Under the pieces are notes generated by a model. It was not told the DNA's origin and made no database searches. It worked only from the letters and a program-made list of their open reading frames with translations. From assembly GCA_937951935.1 (NCBI GenBank), contig CALGAM010000255.1, forward strand, positions 1-10,117: a DNA stretch of 10,117 nt, in the 5' to 3' direction. The translations under genes and the position numbers were made by a program. Below are positions 1-6,774 of this stretch, one piece after another (the stretch's first letter is position 1; every line of letters begins with the position of its first letter). The DNA is from an uncultured Micromonospora sp. Lineage in GTDB: Bacteria > Actinomycetota > Actinomycetes > Mycobacteriales > Micromonosporaceae.

Positions 1-416
1 CCGCTGATCACGTCGAAGTTGGTGGTGGTGCCGAAGTCGACGACGATCGACGGACCGCCGTAGAGGGTGTACGCGGCCAGGGTGTTCACCACCCGGTCCG
101 CACCGACCTCCTTCGGGTTGTCGATCGCCAACTGCACCCCGGTCTTCACTCCCGGCTCCACGATCACGTTCGGGATGTCGGCGTAGTACCGGGCCAGCAT
201 CGTCCGCAGCGAGCGCAGCGCGGCCGGCACGGTCGAGCAGGCGGCGATCCCGGTGATCTCGACCGTGTCCCCGGCGAGCAGGCCCCGGAACTTGAGTCCC
301 AACTCGTCTGCGGTCGACCGGGCGTCGGTCTTGATCCGCCAGGAGTGGACCAGCTTCTCGCCCTCGAAGGTCGCCAGGACCGTGTTGGTGTTACCAATGT
401 CGATACAGAGCAGCAT
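1..416 (-). CDS. coaX: Type III pantothenate kinase (partial, N-terminal 138 codons)
   Basis: It phosphorylates pantothenate to 4'-phosphopantothenate, the first step of CoA synthesis from pantothenate, in the cytoplasm. The ATG at 416-414 opens a frame that runs off the left edge, so the C-terminal half is missing from the window. Visible family motifs are the N-terminal phosphate loop D6-x-G8-N9-T10-N11-T12, an EPGVKTG segment at 87-93, NPKEVGADR at 100-108 (its Asp107 is the expected catalytic base), and a second phosphate motif DFGTTTNFD at 127-135. All are intact, unlike some actinobacterial homologues with a degenerate N-terminal loop. It is the last visible gene of the pan/nad cluster, 83 bases after nadC. 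The ribosome site is weak: GGGG about 7 bases before the ATG. Its place beside panC/panD supports the assignment, and I see no reason to prefer another ASKHA kinase. Confidence 0.93.
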   Translation of the reverse strand, partial: MLLCIDIGNTNTVLATFEGEKLVHSWRIKTDARSTADELGLKFRGLLAGDTVEITGIAACSTVPAALRSLRTMLARYYADIPNVIVEPGVKTGVQLAIDNPKEVGADRVVNTLAAYTLYGGPSIVVDFGTTTNFDVIS

Positions 417-445
417 GCGTCAGCCCCGAAGCCCTGAGGTCATGC

Positions 446-468
446 CGGCCGGCCACGCCGCCCGGCCG
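446..468 (-). terminator. Possible stem-loop between nadC and coaX
   Basis: The arms CGGCCGG (446-452) and CCGGCCG (462-468) are perfectly complementary across 7 bp with a 9-base loop. They lie in the 83-base gap between the nadC stop and the coaX start. There is no U-tract. In a GC-rich genome this could be a weak terminator, a processing hairpin, or chance. Confidence 0.22.
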
Positions 469-499
469 AAGATCTGTCCCACCCGGTCGACACCGTCGG

Positions 500-1387
500 T
501 CAGCGCGGCCGGAGATCCATCGCGATGTCCAAGATAGGCGAGGAGTGGGTCAGCGCCCCAACCGAGAGGTAGTCCACGCCGGTGGCCGCGTACTCGGCCG
601 CGGTGGCCAGGGTCAGCCCGCCGGTCGCCTCCAGCTCGGCCCGGCCGCCGACGGCCGCGACCACCTCGGCCAGCAGCGCCGGTGTCATGTTGTCGCAGAG
701 CAGGAAGTCGGCCCCGGCATCCACCGCCTCCAGCGCCTCGGCGACCGTTGTCACCTCGACCTGGATCGGGACCTCCGGAAACGCCGCCCGCACCCGCCGG
801 TACGCCGCACCGACACCCCCGGCCGCCCGCTTGTGGTTGTCCTTGATCATGGCAACGTCGTAGAGGCCCATCCGCTTGTTGTCGCCGCCGCCGGCCCGGA
901 CCGCGTACTTCTCCAGGGCCCGCAGTCCCGGGGTGGTCTTCCGGGTGTCCAGCACGGTCGCCTTGCTGCCGGCCAGCACCTCGACCCAGGCCCGGGTGTG
1001 GGTCGCCACCCCGGACATCCGACAGAGCAGGTTCAGCGCGGTCCGCTCGGCGGTCAGCAGGGCCCGGGTCGGCCCGGTCACCGTCGCCAGTACGTCACCC
1101 CGACGTACCCGGTCGCCGTCGGCCACCGCCGTCGAGACCCGGACCGCGCCCGAGCCGGCGACGTCGAAGACGGCCGAGGCCACGGCGAGGCCGGCGACCA
1201 CGCCGTCGGCCCGGGCCACCAGGTCGGCGGTGTCGACCTGGTCGGCCGGGATCGTCGCGACGCTGGTCACGTCGCGCCGGTCCGGGCCCAGATCCTCGTC
1301 CAGCGCGTTCCGGACGATCCGTTCCACCTCCGCCGGGTCCAACCCGGCGTCCCGCAGCGACCGCTGCGTCGCGTCCGTCAACATCAT
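500..1387 (-). CDS. nadC: Nicotinate-nucleotide diphosphorylase (carboxylating), quinolinate phosphoribosyltransferase
   Basis: It converts quinolinate and PRPP to nicotinate mononucleotide, CO2 and pyrophosphate in de novo NAD synthesis. The protein is 295 residues, normal for the family. Conserved blocks occur in order: EDLGPDRRDVTS (31-42), ERTALNLLCRMSG (114-126), DTRKTTPG (147-154), GGGDNKRMGLYD (166-177) and IKDNH (181-185). These are followed by a VEVTT block, a CDNM block and ATGGL near the C-terminus, giving the usual PRPP- and quinolinate-binding lysines, arginines and acidic residues. I chose the first of two adjacent ATGs (1387) because it overlaps the nadB stop as ATGA and has GGGAGG 7 bases upstream. 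The frame stays open further upstream, but that stretch is inside nadB. The overlap points to translational coupling with nadB, the preceding gene in the same pathway. Confidence 0.96.
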   Translation of the reverse strand: MMLTDATQRSLRDAGLDPAEVERIVRNALDEDLGPDRRDVTSVATIPADQVDTADLVARADGVVAGLAVASAVFDVAGSGAVRVSTAVADGDRVRRGDVLATVTGPTRALLTAERTALNLLCRMSGVATHTRAWVEVLAGSKATVLDTRKTTPGLRALEKYAVRAGGGDNKRMGLYDVAMIKDNHKRAAGGVGAAYRRVRAAFPEVPIQVEVTTVAEALEAVDAGADFLLCDNMTPALLAEVVAAVGGRAELEATGGLTLATAAEYAATGVDYLSVGALTHSSPILDIAMDLRPR

Positions 1388-3075
1388 TTCAGCGCCTCCC
1401 AGCGCTGCTGGAGCCCGCCAGCCGAATCGATCGACCCGACCAGGTGCCCGAGCCACTCGTCCCGCGTTCCCGGATGATCCTCCCGCCAGTGGCACCCCCG
1501 CGTCTCCTCCCGGGCGTACGCCGCCTTGACCAGGGCGGCGGCGACGGTCACCAGGTTCGTCGCCTCCCAGCTGGCCGTCTGCGGCGTGCCCCGGGTCGCC
1601 CCGAGGGCCACCAGCTCGTCGGCGGTGGCCCGCAGCGTCTCCGCCGACCGGAGCACCCCGGCCCCCAGGGTCATCGCCCGGGCCAGCGCGGGCCGGATCC
1701 CCGGATCGACCACCCAGCCCGCCGACCCCAGCCAGGCACCGGTGGGCGCCGGCTGGGCCTGCTCCGGCAGCCTGCGGCTGATGTCCTCGGCGATCCGGCG
1801 GGCGAAGACCAGCCCCTCCAGCAGCGAGTTGCTGGCCAGCCGATTGGCGCCGTGCACCCCGGTGCAGGCCACCTCGCCACAGGCGTACAGGCCGGGAATG
1901 CTGGTCCGTCCGTGCAGGTCGGTCCTGACCCCGCCGGAGGCGTAGTGGGCGGCCGGCGCGACCGGGATCGGGTCGACCGCCGGGTCGATCCCGGCCGCCC
2001 GGCAGGAGGCGACGATGGTGGGAAACCGCCGCTGCAGAAACTCCTCGCCGAGGTGCCGGGCGTCCAGATACACGTGGTCGGCTCCCGTGGCCAGCATCAC
2101 CCGGTGGATGCCCTTCGCCACGACGTCCCGCGGTGCCAGCTCGGCGAGCTCGTGCTGGCCGACCATGAACCGCTTGCCGTCGGCGTCGACCAGGTACGCC
2201 CCCTCGCCGCGCAGCGCCTCCGACACCAGCGGCTGCTGGGCGGCGGTGGCCGGATCGTCCGCCCCGGCCGGCCGGATCAGCGCGGTCGGGTGGAACTGCA
2301 CGAACTCCAGGTCGGTCACGGCCGCGCCGGCCCGCAGGGCGAGCGCCACCCCGTCGCCGGTCGAGACGGGCGGGTTCGTGGTGGTGGCGAAAACCTGTCC
2401 CATCCCGCCGGTGGCCAGCACCACCGCCCGGGCCAGGATCGCCCCGACCCCGTCCTCGGTCCCCTCGCCGAGCACGTGCAGGGTCACCCCACAGGCCCGG
2501 CCGAGCCCGTCCGGCCCGTCACCGGACGCCCGGAGCAGGTCCAGGACGAGCGCGTGCTCGACGAGCCGGATCCAGGGATCCCGCGCCACCGCCTCGTGCA
2601 GGGCCCGCTGGACCTCGGCACCGGTGGCGTCGCCACCGGCGTGGACGATCCGGTTGGCGTGGTGACCGCCCTCGCGGGTCAGCATCAGCGAACCGTCCGG
2701 GTTGCGGTCGAACTCGGCGCCGACCCGGATCAACTCGCGCAGCCGCGCCGGCCCCTCCTCGACCAGGACCCGGACCGCCGCCGGGTCGCAGAGCCCGACC
2801 CCGGCCACCTCGGTGTCGGCGGCGTGCGCGGCGGGGGTGTCCAGCGGGTCGAGCACGGCGGCGATGCCGCCCTGGGCCCACCGGGTGGAACCGTCGTCGA
2901 TGTTGACCTTGGTCACGACGGTGACGTGCAGACCCGCCGCGCGCAGGTACAGCGCGGCGGTGAGACCGGCGATGCCCGACCCGACGACCACCACGTCGGT
3001 GGTCTCCACCCAGCCCGGCGCCGGCGCGGCCAGCAACCGGGGCAACACCGGCAGGTCGAGGGTCGGAAGACGCAT
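1384..3075 (-). CDS. nadB: L-aspartate oxidase
   Basis: This FAD enzyme oxidises L-aspartate to iminoaspartate, which NadA condenses with dihydroxyacetone phosphate to quinolinate. The protein has 563 residues. The dinucleotide fold is VVVVGSGIAGL at 28-38, followed by GSTRWAQGGIAAV (FAD region), EGGHHANRIVHAGGDATG, EFVQFHPTAL and RGEGAYL (substrate-binding Arg). The C-terminal FAD/capping block is HYASGGV...GLYACGEVACTGVHGANRLASNSLLEG. These separate it from succinate dehydrogenase flavoproteins by position and context as well as sequence. The ATG at 3075 is preferred. An in-frame TTG at 3087 adds four residues, and neither start has an ideal ribosome site. nadC overlaps its stop. nadA is not in the window, so it must be encoded elsewhere or replaced. 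A 94-base gap separates nadB from the lipoprotein gene, leaving room for its own promoter or for processing. Confidence 0.95.
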   Translation of the reverse strand: MRLPTLDLPVLPRLLAAPAPGWVETTDVVVVGSGIAGLTAALYLRAAGLHVTVVTKVNIDDGSTRWAQGGIAAVLDPLDTPAAHAADTEVAGVGLCDPAAVRVLVEEGPARLRELIRVGAEFDRNPDGSLMLTREGGHHANRIVHAGGDATGAEVQRALHEAVARDPWIRLVEHALVLDLLRASGDGPDGLGRACGVTLHVLGEGTEDGVGAILARAVVLATGGMGQVFATTTNPPVSTGDGVALALRAGAAVTDLEFVQFHPTALIRPAGADDPATAAQQPLVSEALRGEGAYLVDADGKRFMVGQHELAELAPRDVVAKGIHRVMLATGADHVYLDARHLGEEFLQRRFPTIVASCRAAGIDPAVDPIPVAPAAHYASGGVRTDLHGRTSIPGLYACGEVACTGVHGANRLASNSLLEGLVFARRIAEDISRRLPEQAQPAPTGAWLGSAGWVVDPGIRPALARAMTLGAGVLRSAETLRATADELVALGATRGTPQTASWEATNLVTVAAALVKAAYAREETRGCHWREDHPGTRDEWLGHLVGSIDSAGGLQQRWEALK

Positions 3076-3143
3076 TCTCCCAGTCAACCCGAAACGGATT
3101 CGTCCGGTGGGCTGGGGGTGGAGAAAGTGGTCTGCGACGCTTC

Positions 3144-3179
3144 CCGGTCCGTGACCGGCCCGGCGGCCGTCAGCCGGTC
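3144..3179 (-). other. Two overlapping alternative stem-loops before nadB
   Basis: GACCGGC (3153-3159) can pair with GCCGGTC (3173-3179), a 7-bp stem whose 13-base loop holds the stop codon of the upstream gene. The same strand segment (3153-3158) can instead pair with CCGGTC (3144-3149), a 6-bp stem with a 3-base loop. The two structures exclude each other. No U-tract follows. It could act as a weak terminator or processing signal between the lipoprotein gene and nadB, or be a product of high GC content. Confidence 0.22.
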
Positions 3180-4072
3180 CGTATCGGCAGCCCGTCGGGG
3201 CCGGCGCCCTTGAGCGACCGGGTCAGCCGACGGTCGGACGACCAGAGGTAGCAGCGCACCCCCCGGTCCCCGGCCTTCCAGTCGTCCGGTCGGGCGGGCA
3301 GCGCCACGACCGCGGTACGGAACCGGACACTGCTGTGCGGCACCTCGACGTACCGGGCGACGACCCCGTAACAGCCGTCGAAGAAGGCCTGCCAGTCCCG
3401 TTCCTCGTCCGGGTACCCGAGATCCTCCGGTGCCTGCCACACCCCGGCGAACTCGCTGTTGTGCGGCGTGTCGCAGTCGACGGCGGGCATCCGGTCGACC
3501 TGACGGTTCCGGTCCACCGTCGCCGCGTAGCAGGTGAGGTGCAGCGGACCGGGGCTGCGCAGCGCGCCTTCGAGACTGCCGGTCCGGCTGGTGGGCAGGC
3601 CGTTCTCCTCGACCTCGATCACCTCCACCAGGTCGCAGCGGAACCACCGGGCGCCGGCGAGCCAGGCCCGCTCCGACGGGATCGCCACCCCGAGCCAGAG
3701 CCGGGCCACCCGCCAGTCCGCGCCGAGAAAGCTCCGGGCCTGCCGATCGCACTCCGCGTACGCCGCGCGCCGCGGCGCCGAGCCCGCGGCCGGCGGTGTC
3801 GTGGCGTCGAGCGACCCGGTGAAGGTCCCGACGTGGATGGTCTCGACCTGGTGGCTGGCGGAGCAGTCGACGGGGAAGTACGACGACAGGTAGACCGTCT
3901 CGGCGAAACTGCCCGGGTGGCACGTCCGGGCCTCCGGGGTGAACAACGTCGGCTCGCCCATCGCGGCCCAGTCGTCGACGAGGTTGCCGTCGGCGCCGCC
4001 CGGCGCCCCACAGCCGCTCACGCCCAGGCCGACCGCCCCGGCCACCGCCAGAGCCGCGATCCACCGCCGCAT
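3170..4072 (-). CDS. Secreted lipoprotein with duplicated septum-formation-type domain
   Basis: Its function is unknown; it is probably membrane-anchored outside the cytoplasm. The 300-residue product starts MRRW, followed by a hydrophobic stretch and a lipobox VSGC with the acceptor Cys at 21. The ATG at 4072 has GGGGAGGA just upstream; starts further upstream would spoil the signal peptide. Besides Cys21 there are eight cysteines, in two sets of four: 51, 70, 108, 146 and 181, 200, 234, 274. Each set carries a DC-x(3)-H or DC-x-x-PH motif followed by E (VDCSASHQVE at 68-77, VDCDTPHNSEF at 198-208), and each ends in W-x-AG-x-R-x-x-RC. This resembles the actinobacterial 'septum formation' domain (Pfam Septum_form), here duplicated. 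The family name comes from weak annotation, so a role in division is not established. It sits between panD (69 bases) and nadB (94 bases) with no evident metabolic link. Confidence 0.75.
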   Translation of the reverse strand: MRRWIAALAVAGAVGLGVSGCGAPGGADGNLVDDWAAMGEPTLFTPEARTCHPGSFAETVYLSSYFPVDCSASHQVETIHVGTFTGSLDATTPPAAGSAPRRAAYAECDRQARSFLGADWRVARLWLGVAIPSERAWLAGARWFRCDLVEVIEVEENGLPTSRTGSLEGALRSPGPLHLTCYAATVDRNRQVDRMPAVDCDTPHNSEFAGVWQAPEDLGYPDEERDWQAFFDGCYGVVARYVEVPHSSVRFRTAVVALPARPDDWKAGDRGVRCYLWSSDRRLTRSLKGAGPDGLPIRTG

Positions 4073-4141
4073 GCGTCCTCCCCACGGGCGACTGTCCGGT
4101 GCCACCATACGGTAGCCGGAACGGCCACCCATAAGGAAAGA

Positions 4142-4570
4142 TCAATGCGCGGCGAGCGCGTCCCCCCGGATCGGGTCGCCGACGATCCCCGGCGCCGCCG
4201 CGGCGGGGTCGCCGCCCAGCTCGATGATCCGGTTCTGGGCGTCGACGTGGACGATCCGCGGCCGGTACGTCCGGGCGGTGGCGTCGTCCATCTGGGCGTA
4301 CGAGATCAGGATGACCAGGTCGCCGGGGTGGACCAGGTGGGCGGCGGCGCCGTTGATGCCGATCACCCCGCTGCCCCGCTCACCCGGGATCACGTAGGTC
4401 TCCAGCCGGGCCCCGTTGGTCACGTCGACGATCGCGACCTGCTCGCCGGGGAGGAGGTCGGCGGCGTCGAGAAGGTCGGCGTCGACGGTGACCGACCCGA
4501 CGTAGTGCAGGTTGGCCTGGGTCACCGTGGCCCGGTGGATCTTCGACTTGAGCATGGTGCGGACGAACAT
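4142..4570 (-). CDS. panD: Aspartate 1-decarboxylase precursor (pyruvoyl enzyme)
   Basis: It decarboxylates L-aspartate to beta-alanine, the substrate of PanC. The 142-residue proenzyme aligns closely with actinobacterial PanD from the first residue (MFVRTMLKSKIHRATVT). The self-cleavage site is Gly25-Ser26 in YVGSVT, where Ser becomes the pyruvoyl group. Lys10, His12, Tyr23, the GERGSGVIGINGAAAHLV block and HPGDLVILISYA complete the active-site and core motifs. The C-terminal tail after about residue 118 is variable, as is usual in actinobacteria. The ATG at 4570 has GGAGG 9 bases upstream, inside the end of panC. Only 4 bases separate the two genes, so they are almost certainly co-transcribed and probably coupled. 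No separate PanZ/PanM maturation factor is visible; actinobacterial PanD generally self-processes. Confidence 0.96.
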   Translation of the reverse strand: MFVRTMLKSKIHRATVTQANLHYVGSVTVDADLLDAADLLPGEQVAIVDVTNGARLETYVIPGERGSGVIGINGAAAHLVHPGDLVILISYAQMDDATARTYRPRIVHVDAQNRIIELGGDPAAAAPGIVGDPIRGDALAAH

Positions 4571-4574
4571 CGGC

Positions 4575-5456
4575 TTATCCCTCCGGGGTGACCGGCGCCA
4601 GTTCCACCGGCGTGTTGTCGATGAGTCGGGTGGTGCCGACCCAGGCGGCGACCAGCATCCGGGCGGGCCCGGTCGCCGGGGGCGGCCCGAGCTCGGGATC
4701 GGTCAACACCAGGTAGTCCAGCCGTGCGGCGCAGCCACCGGGCGTGCCGGCGCCGACGGAGGCCGCGTCGAAGGCCCGGCGGGCGGCGGCGAGCGCGCCG
4801 TCGGCACCCCGACCGGCCGCGGCGGCCTCCGCCCCGGCCCGCAGCGCGGCCGAGAGGCTCAGCGCGGCCCTCCGCTCGACGGCGGAGAGGTACCGGTTGC
4901 GACTGGAGAGCGCGAGCCCGTCCGGCTCGCGCACCGTCGGCACCCCGACGATCTCCACGTCCAGCTCCAGGTCGCGGACCATCCGCCGGACCAGCGTGAG
5001 CTGCTGGTAGTCCTTCTCGCCGAAGAACGCGACGTCCGGGCGGATCAGGTTCAGCAGCTTCAGCACCACGGTCAGGACCCCGGTGAAGAACCCCGGTCGG
5101 CTCGCCCCCTCCAGCTTCTCGCCGAGGCTTCCCGGATCGACCCGGACCATCGGTTCACCGTCCGGGTACATCTCCTCGCGGGACGGCGCGAAGACGTACC
5201 GGACCCCGGCGGCCGCGCAGACCTCCAGGTCGGCCTCGAAGGTCCGGGGATAGCGGTCGAAGTCCTCGTTCGGCCCGAACTGCAGCGGGTTGACGAAGAT
5301 CGTCGCGATGACGTCGTCCGCCCGCTCGCGGGCCGCGCGCAGCAGCGCCTCGTGTCCGGCGTGCAGGGCGCCCATGGTCATCACCACCGCCAGCGTCCCC
5401 CGCCGGGACGCCAGCGCGGAGGCGAGTTCCGCCCTGGTCCGCAGTACCTCGGTCAC
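4575..5456 (-). CDS. panC: Pantoate--beta-alanine ligase (pantothenate synthetase)
   Basis: It joins pantoate and beta-alanine with ATP, through a pantoyl-adenylate, to make pantothenate. The protein has 293 residues. Motifs are TMGALHAGH with the nucleotide-binding HxGH at 32-35, FVNPLQFGPNEDFDRYPR (54-71), RPGFFTGVLTVV (120-131), FFGEKDYQQL (144-153), VREPDGLALSSRNRYL (175-190, with the KMSKS-like SSRN) and RLIDN near the C-terminus. Position 123 is Phe where many family members have His (RPxHF); the rest of the active site is intact. The start is a GTG at 5456 that overlaps the upstream stop as GTGA, with a strong GGGGAGG 6 bases before it. This indicates translational coupling to the DUF2520 gene. 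panD follows 4 bases after the TAA stop. Confidence 0.97.
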   Translation of the reverse strand: MTEVLRTRAELASALASRRGTLAVVMTMGALHAGHEALLRAARERADDVIATIFVNPLQFGPNEDFDRYPRTFEADLEVCAAAGVRYVFAPSREEMYPDGEPMVRVDPGSLGEKLEGASRPGFFTGVLTVVLKLLNLIRPDVAFFGEKDYQQLTLVRRMVRDLELDVEIVGVPTVREPDGLALSSRNRYLSAVERRAALSLSAALRAGAEAAAAGRGADGALAAARRAFDAASVGAGTPGGCAARLDYLVLTDPELGPPPATGPARMLVAAWVGTTRLIDNTPVELAPVTPEG

Positions 5457-6562
5457 GCCGCACCTCCCCGCGTCGCGGTCCGCCCGGACACACCCGCCCG
5501 GTCGCGGACGATGTCCCGGTCCCGGTCCGCCAGCACGCCGAGCAGCGGCTCGGCGTCGACCGGCCGGAGCCGGCCGGCGGCGATCGCCCGGTCGGCGGTC
5601 CGCCGGGCCAACGCGAGATAGCTGGGCACCGAGTCGGGCGCGGTCACGGCGAGCCGGTCCAGGTGTCGGGCGATCGTCCCGGCGTCACCCCGGGAGACCG
5701 GCCCGGTCAGCGCCGCGTCACCCAGCCGCAACGCGTTTCCCAGCGCGGCCTCCAGCAGCGGCCGCAGCACCTTCGCCGGGTCGCCGACCCCGGCGTCCCG
5801 CAGCCGGTCGGCCGCCTCGTTGACCAGGGTGACCAGATGGTTGGCGCCGTGCGCGAGCGCGGCGTGGTAGAGCGGACGGTCCGGCTCGGCGATCCACTCC
5901 GGTACGCCGCCCAGGTCGGCGACGAGCCGTGCCGCGTACGCCCGCAACGACGCGGGGGCGGTCACGCCGTACGAGATCCCCGGCAGCCGGGACAGGTCGT
6001 CGGCGGTGCCGGTGAAGGTCATCGCCGGGTGCACGGCGAGCGGGAGCGCCCCGGCCGCCAGGGCGGGCGCGAGCACGTCGGTCCCGTGCGCTCCCGAGGT
6101 GTGTGCGACCACCTGGCCCGGTCGCAACGCCCCCGTGTCGGCCAGTCCGGTGACCACCGCGGCGAGCGCGTCGTCCGGTACGGCGATCAGCAGCAGGTCG
6201 GTGGCGGCCCGGGCCACCTCGCCGGCGGGCCGGACCTCGACGCCGGGAAGCAGCCGGGCGATCCGTTCCCGGGCGGTGGCCGAGGTGCCGGTGACGGCGG
6301 CGACCCGGTGACCGGCCCGGGCCAGGGCGGCACCGAGCACCGGACCCACCCGTCCCGCGCCGATGATCCCGACGGTGAGGCGTGGTCCGCGCACCGGGGC
6401 GGCGTGCTGCTGTTCCGGACCGGCGCCGGGGCCGGTCGGCGGGATCGCGGTCGCGGGCTCGACGCCGCGACCGGTCGGCGAAGTCGTGGTCGCGGGCTCG
6501 GCGGCGGGCGGCAGGGCCAGCCCGCGGGACGCGGCGGCGCCCGGGCGCGGCGGTGCGCTCAT
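5453..6562 (-). CDS. Rossmann-like/DUF2520 dehydrogenase-like protein, candidate ketopantoate reductase
   Basis: It is a putative NAD(P)-dependent oxidoreductase of the 6-phosphogluconate-dehydrogenase type. The 369-residue product has an Ala/Pro-rich extension of about 60 residues with an internal 13-residue duplication. A Rossmann domain begins at TVGIIGAGRVG (63-73), followed by LLLIAVPDDAL, HTSGAHG and AVHPAMTF. The helical DUF2520 domain carries YHAALAHGANHLVTL and LTGPVSRGDAGTIARHL. The ATG at 6562 is the first solid start; its GAGG is about 14 bases away, further than usual. An in-frame GTG at 6394, just before the Rossmann domain, has no ribosome site. The stop overlaps panC (GTGA), which ties it to pantothenate synthesis. 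DUF2520-type proteins near panBCD have been linked to ketopantoate reduction (PanG type). I recall this but could not check it, so the activity remains an inference. Confidence 0.88.
   Translation of the reverse strand: MSAPPRPGAAASRGLALPPAAEPATTTSPTGRGVEPATAIPPTGPGAGPEQQHAAPVRGPRLTVGIIGAGRVGPVLGAALARAGHRVAAVTGTSATARERIARLLPGVEVRPAGEVARAATDLLLIAVPDDALAAVVTGLADTGALRPGQVVAHTSGAHGTDVLAPALAAGALPLAVHPAMTFTGTADDLSRLPGISYGVTAPASLRAYAARLVADLGGVPEWIAEPDRPLYHAALAHGANHLVTLVNEAADRLRDAGVGDPAKVLRPLLEAALGNALRLGDAALTGPVSRGDAGTIARHLDRLAVTAPDSVPSYLALARRTADRAIAAGRLRPVDAEPLLGVLADRDRDIVRDRAGVSGRTATRGGAA
6432..6500. repeat. Imperfect 30-bp direct repeat with 39-bp period
   Basis: Copies at 6432-6461 and 6471-6500 match at 26 of 30 positions, starting CCGGTCGGCG and ending GGTCGCGGGCTCG. 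They encode, on the minus strand, the related segments EPATTTSPTGRG and EPATAIPPTGPG in the N-terminal linker of the DUF2520 protein. The 39-bp spacing keeps the reading frame, so this looks like an in-frame linker duplication. Confidence 0.7.
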
Positions 6563-6603
6563 GACAGTGATCCAGTCCTCGACGTGTGGTACCGGTCGCC
6601 GCA

Positions 6604-6634
6604 AGTATGCGTCGCGGTGCCCGATCCCGACCAA
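6604..6634 (-). promoter_or_regulatory. Possible promoter for the DUF2520-panC-panD operon
   Basis: On the minus strand TTGGTC (6634-6629) and CATACT (6609-6604) resemble -35 and -10 elements with 19 bases between them. A transcript would start near 6597, about 35 bases before the ATG at 6562, and would include the GAGG at 6580-6577. The AT-rich CATACT stands out against the GC-rich background, but the long spacer makes this tentative. Confidence 0.33.
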
Positions 6635-6640
6635 GCGGTT

Positions 6641-6654
6641 GTGAAAACCTTCAC
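6641..6654. promoter_or_regulatory. Perfect palindrome GTGAA-N4-TTCAC, candidate operator
   Basis: GTGAAAACCTTCAC has perfect 5-bp arms around a 4-base centre. It lies in the divergent region, immediately upstream of the possible leftward -35 element. It is one of the least GC-rich spots in the window. Position and symmetry suit a dimeric regulator, but a single 5+5 palindrome is weak evidence and no regulator gene is nearby. Confidence 0.35.
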
Positions 6655-6762
6655 CGCCCCGGCGGCCTCCCTCGCCGCACCCGGCCAGGCCGCCCGGGCG
6701 CCGGCCCCGGCCGGACGGATCCGGACACACCACCCGACCGGACCGGGACGGGCCCGGACACA

Positions 6763-6768
6763 TAGCCT
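6763..6768 (+). promoter_or_regulatory. Possible -10 element for a leaderless methyltransferase mRNA
   Basis: TAGCCT (pattern TAnnnT) ends 6 bases before the GTG at 6775. That spacing would put the transcription start on the first base of the start codon. No Shine-Dalgarno sequence precedes the GTG, which agrees with leaderless translation, common in actinobacteria. No convincing -35 is seen. Confidence 0.35.
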
Positions 6769-6774
6769 GGGCCG

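Noticed and set aside
3076..3087. TTG start of nadB four codons upstream
   Set aside because: In frame but adds nothing conserved and has no better ribosome site than the ATG at 3075; it cannot be fully excluded.
3090..3102. CGAA-N5-TTCG as an operator upstream of nadB
   Set aside because: Arms of only 4 bp are expected by chance, and it does not match a regulator motif I can name.
1444..3213. 589-codon open frame on the plus strand opposite nadB
   Set aside because: Antisense to nadB, Gly/Arg/Pro-rich, with no recognisable domain; a typical GC-rich shadow frame.
3335..4591. 418-codon plus-strand frame opposite the lipoprotein gene and panD
   Set aside because: It spans two genes and their gap on the other strand and shows no motif; panD on the minus strand is unmistakable.
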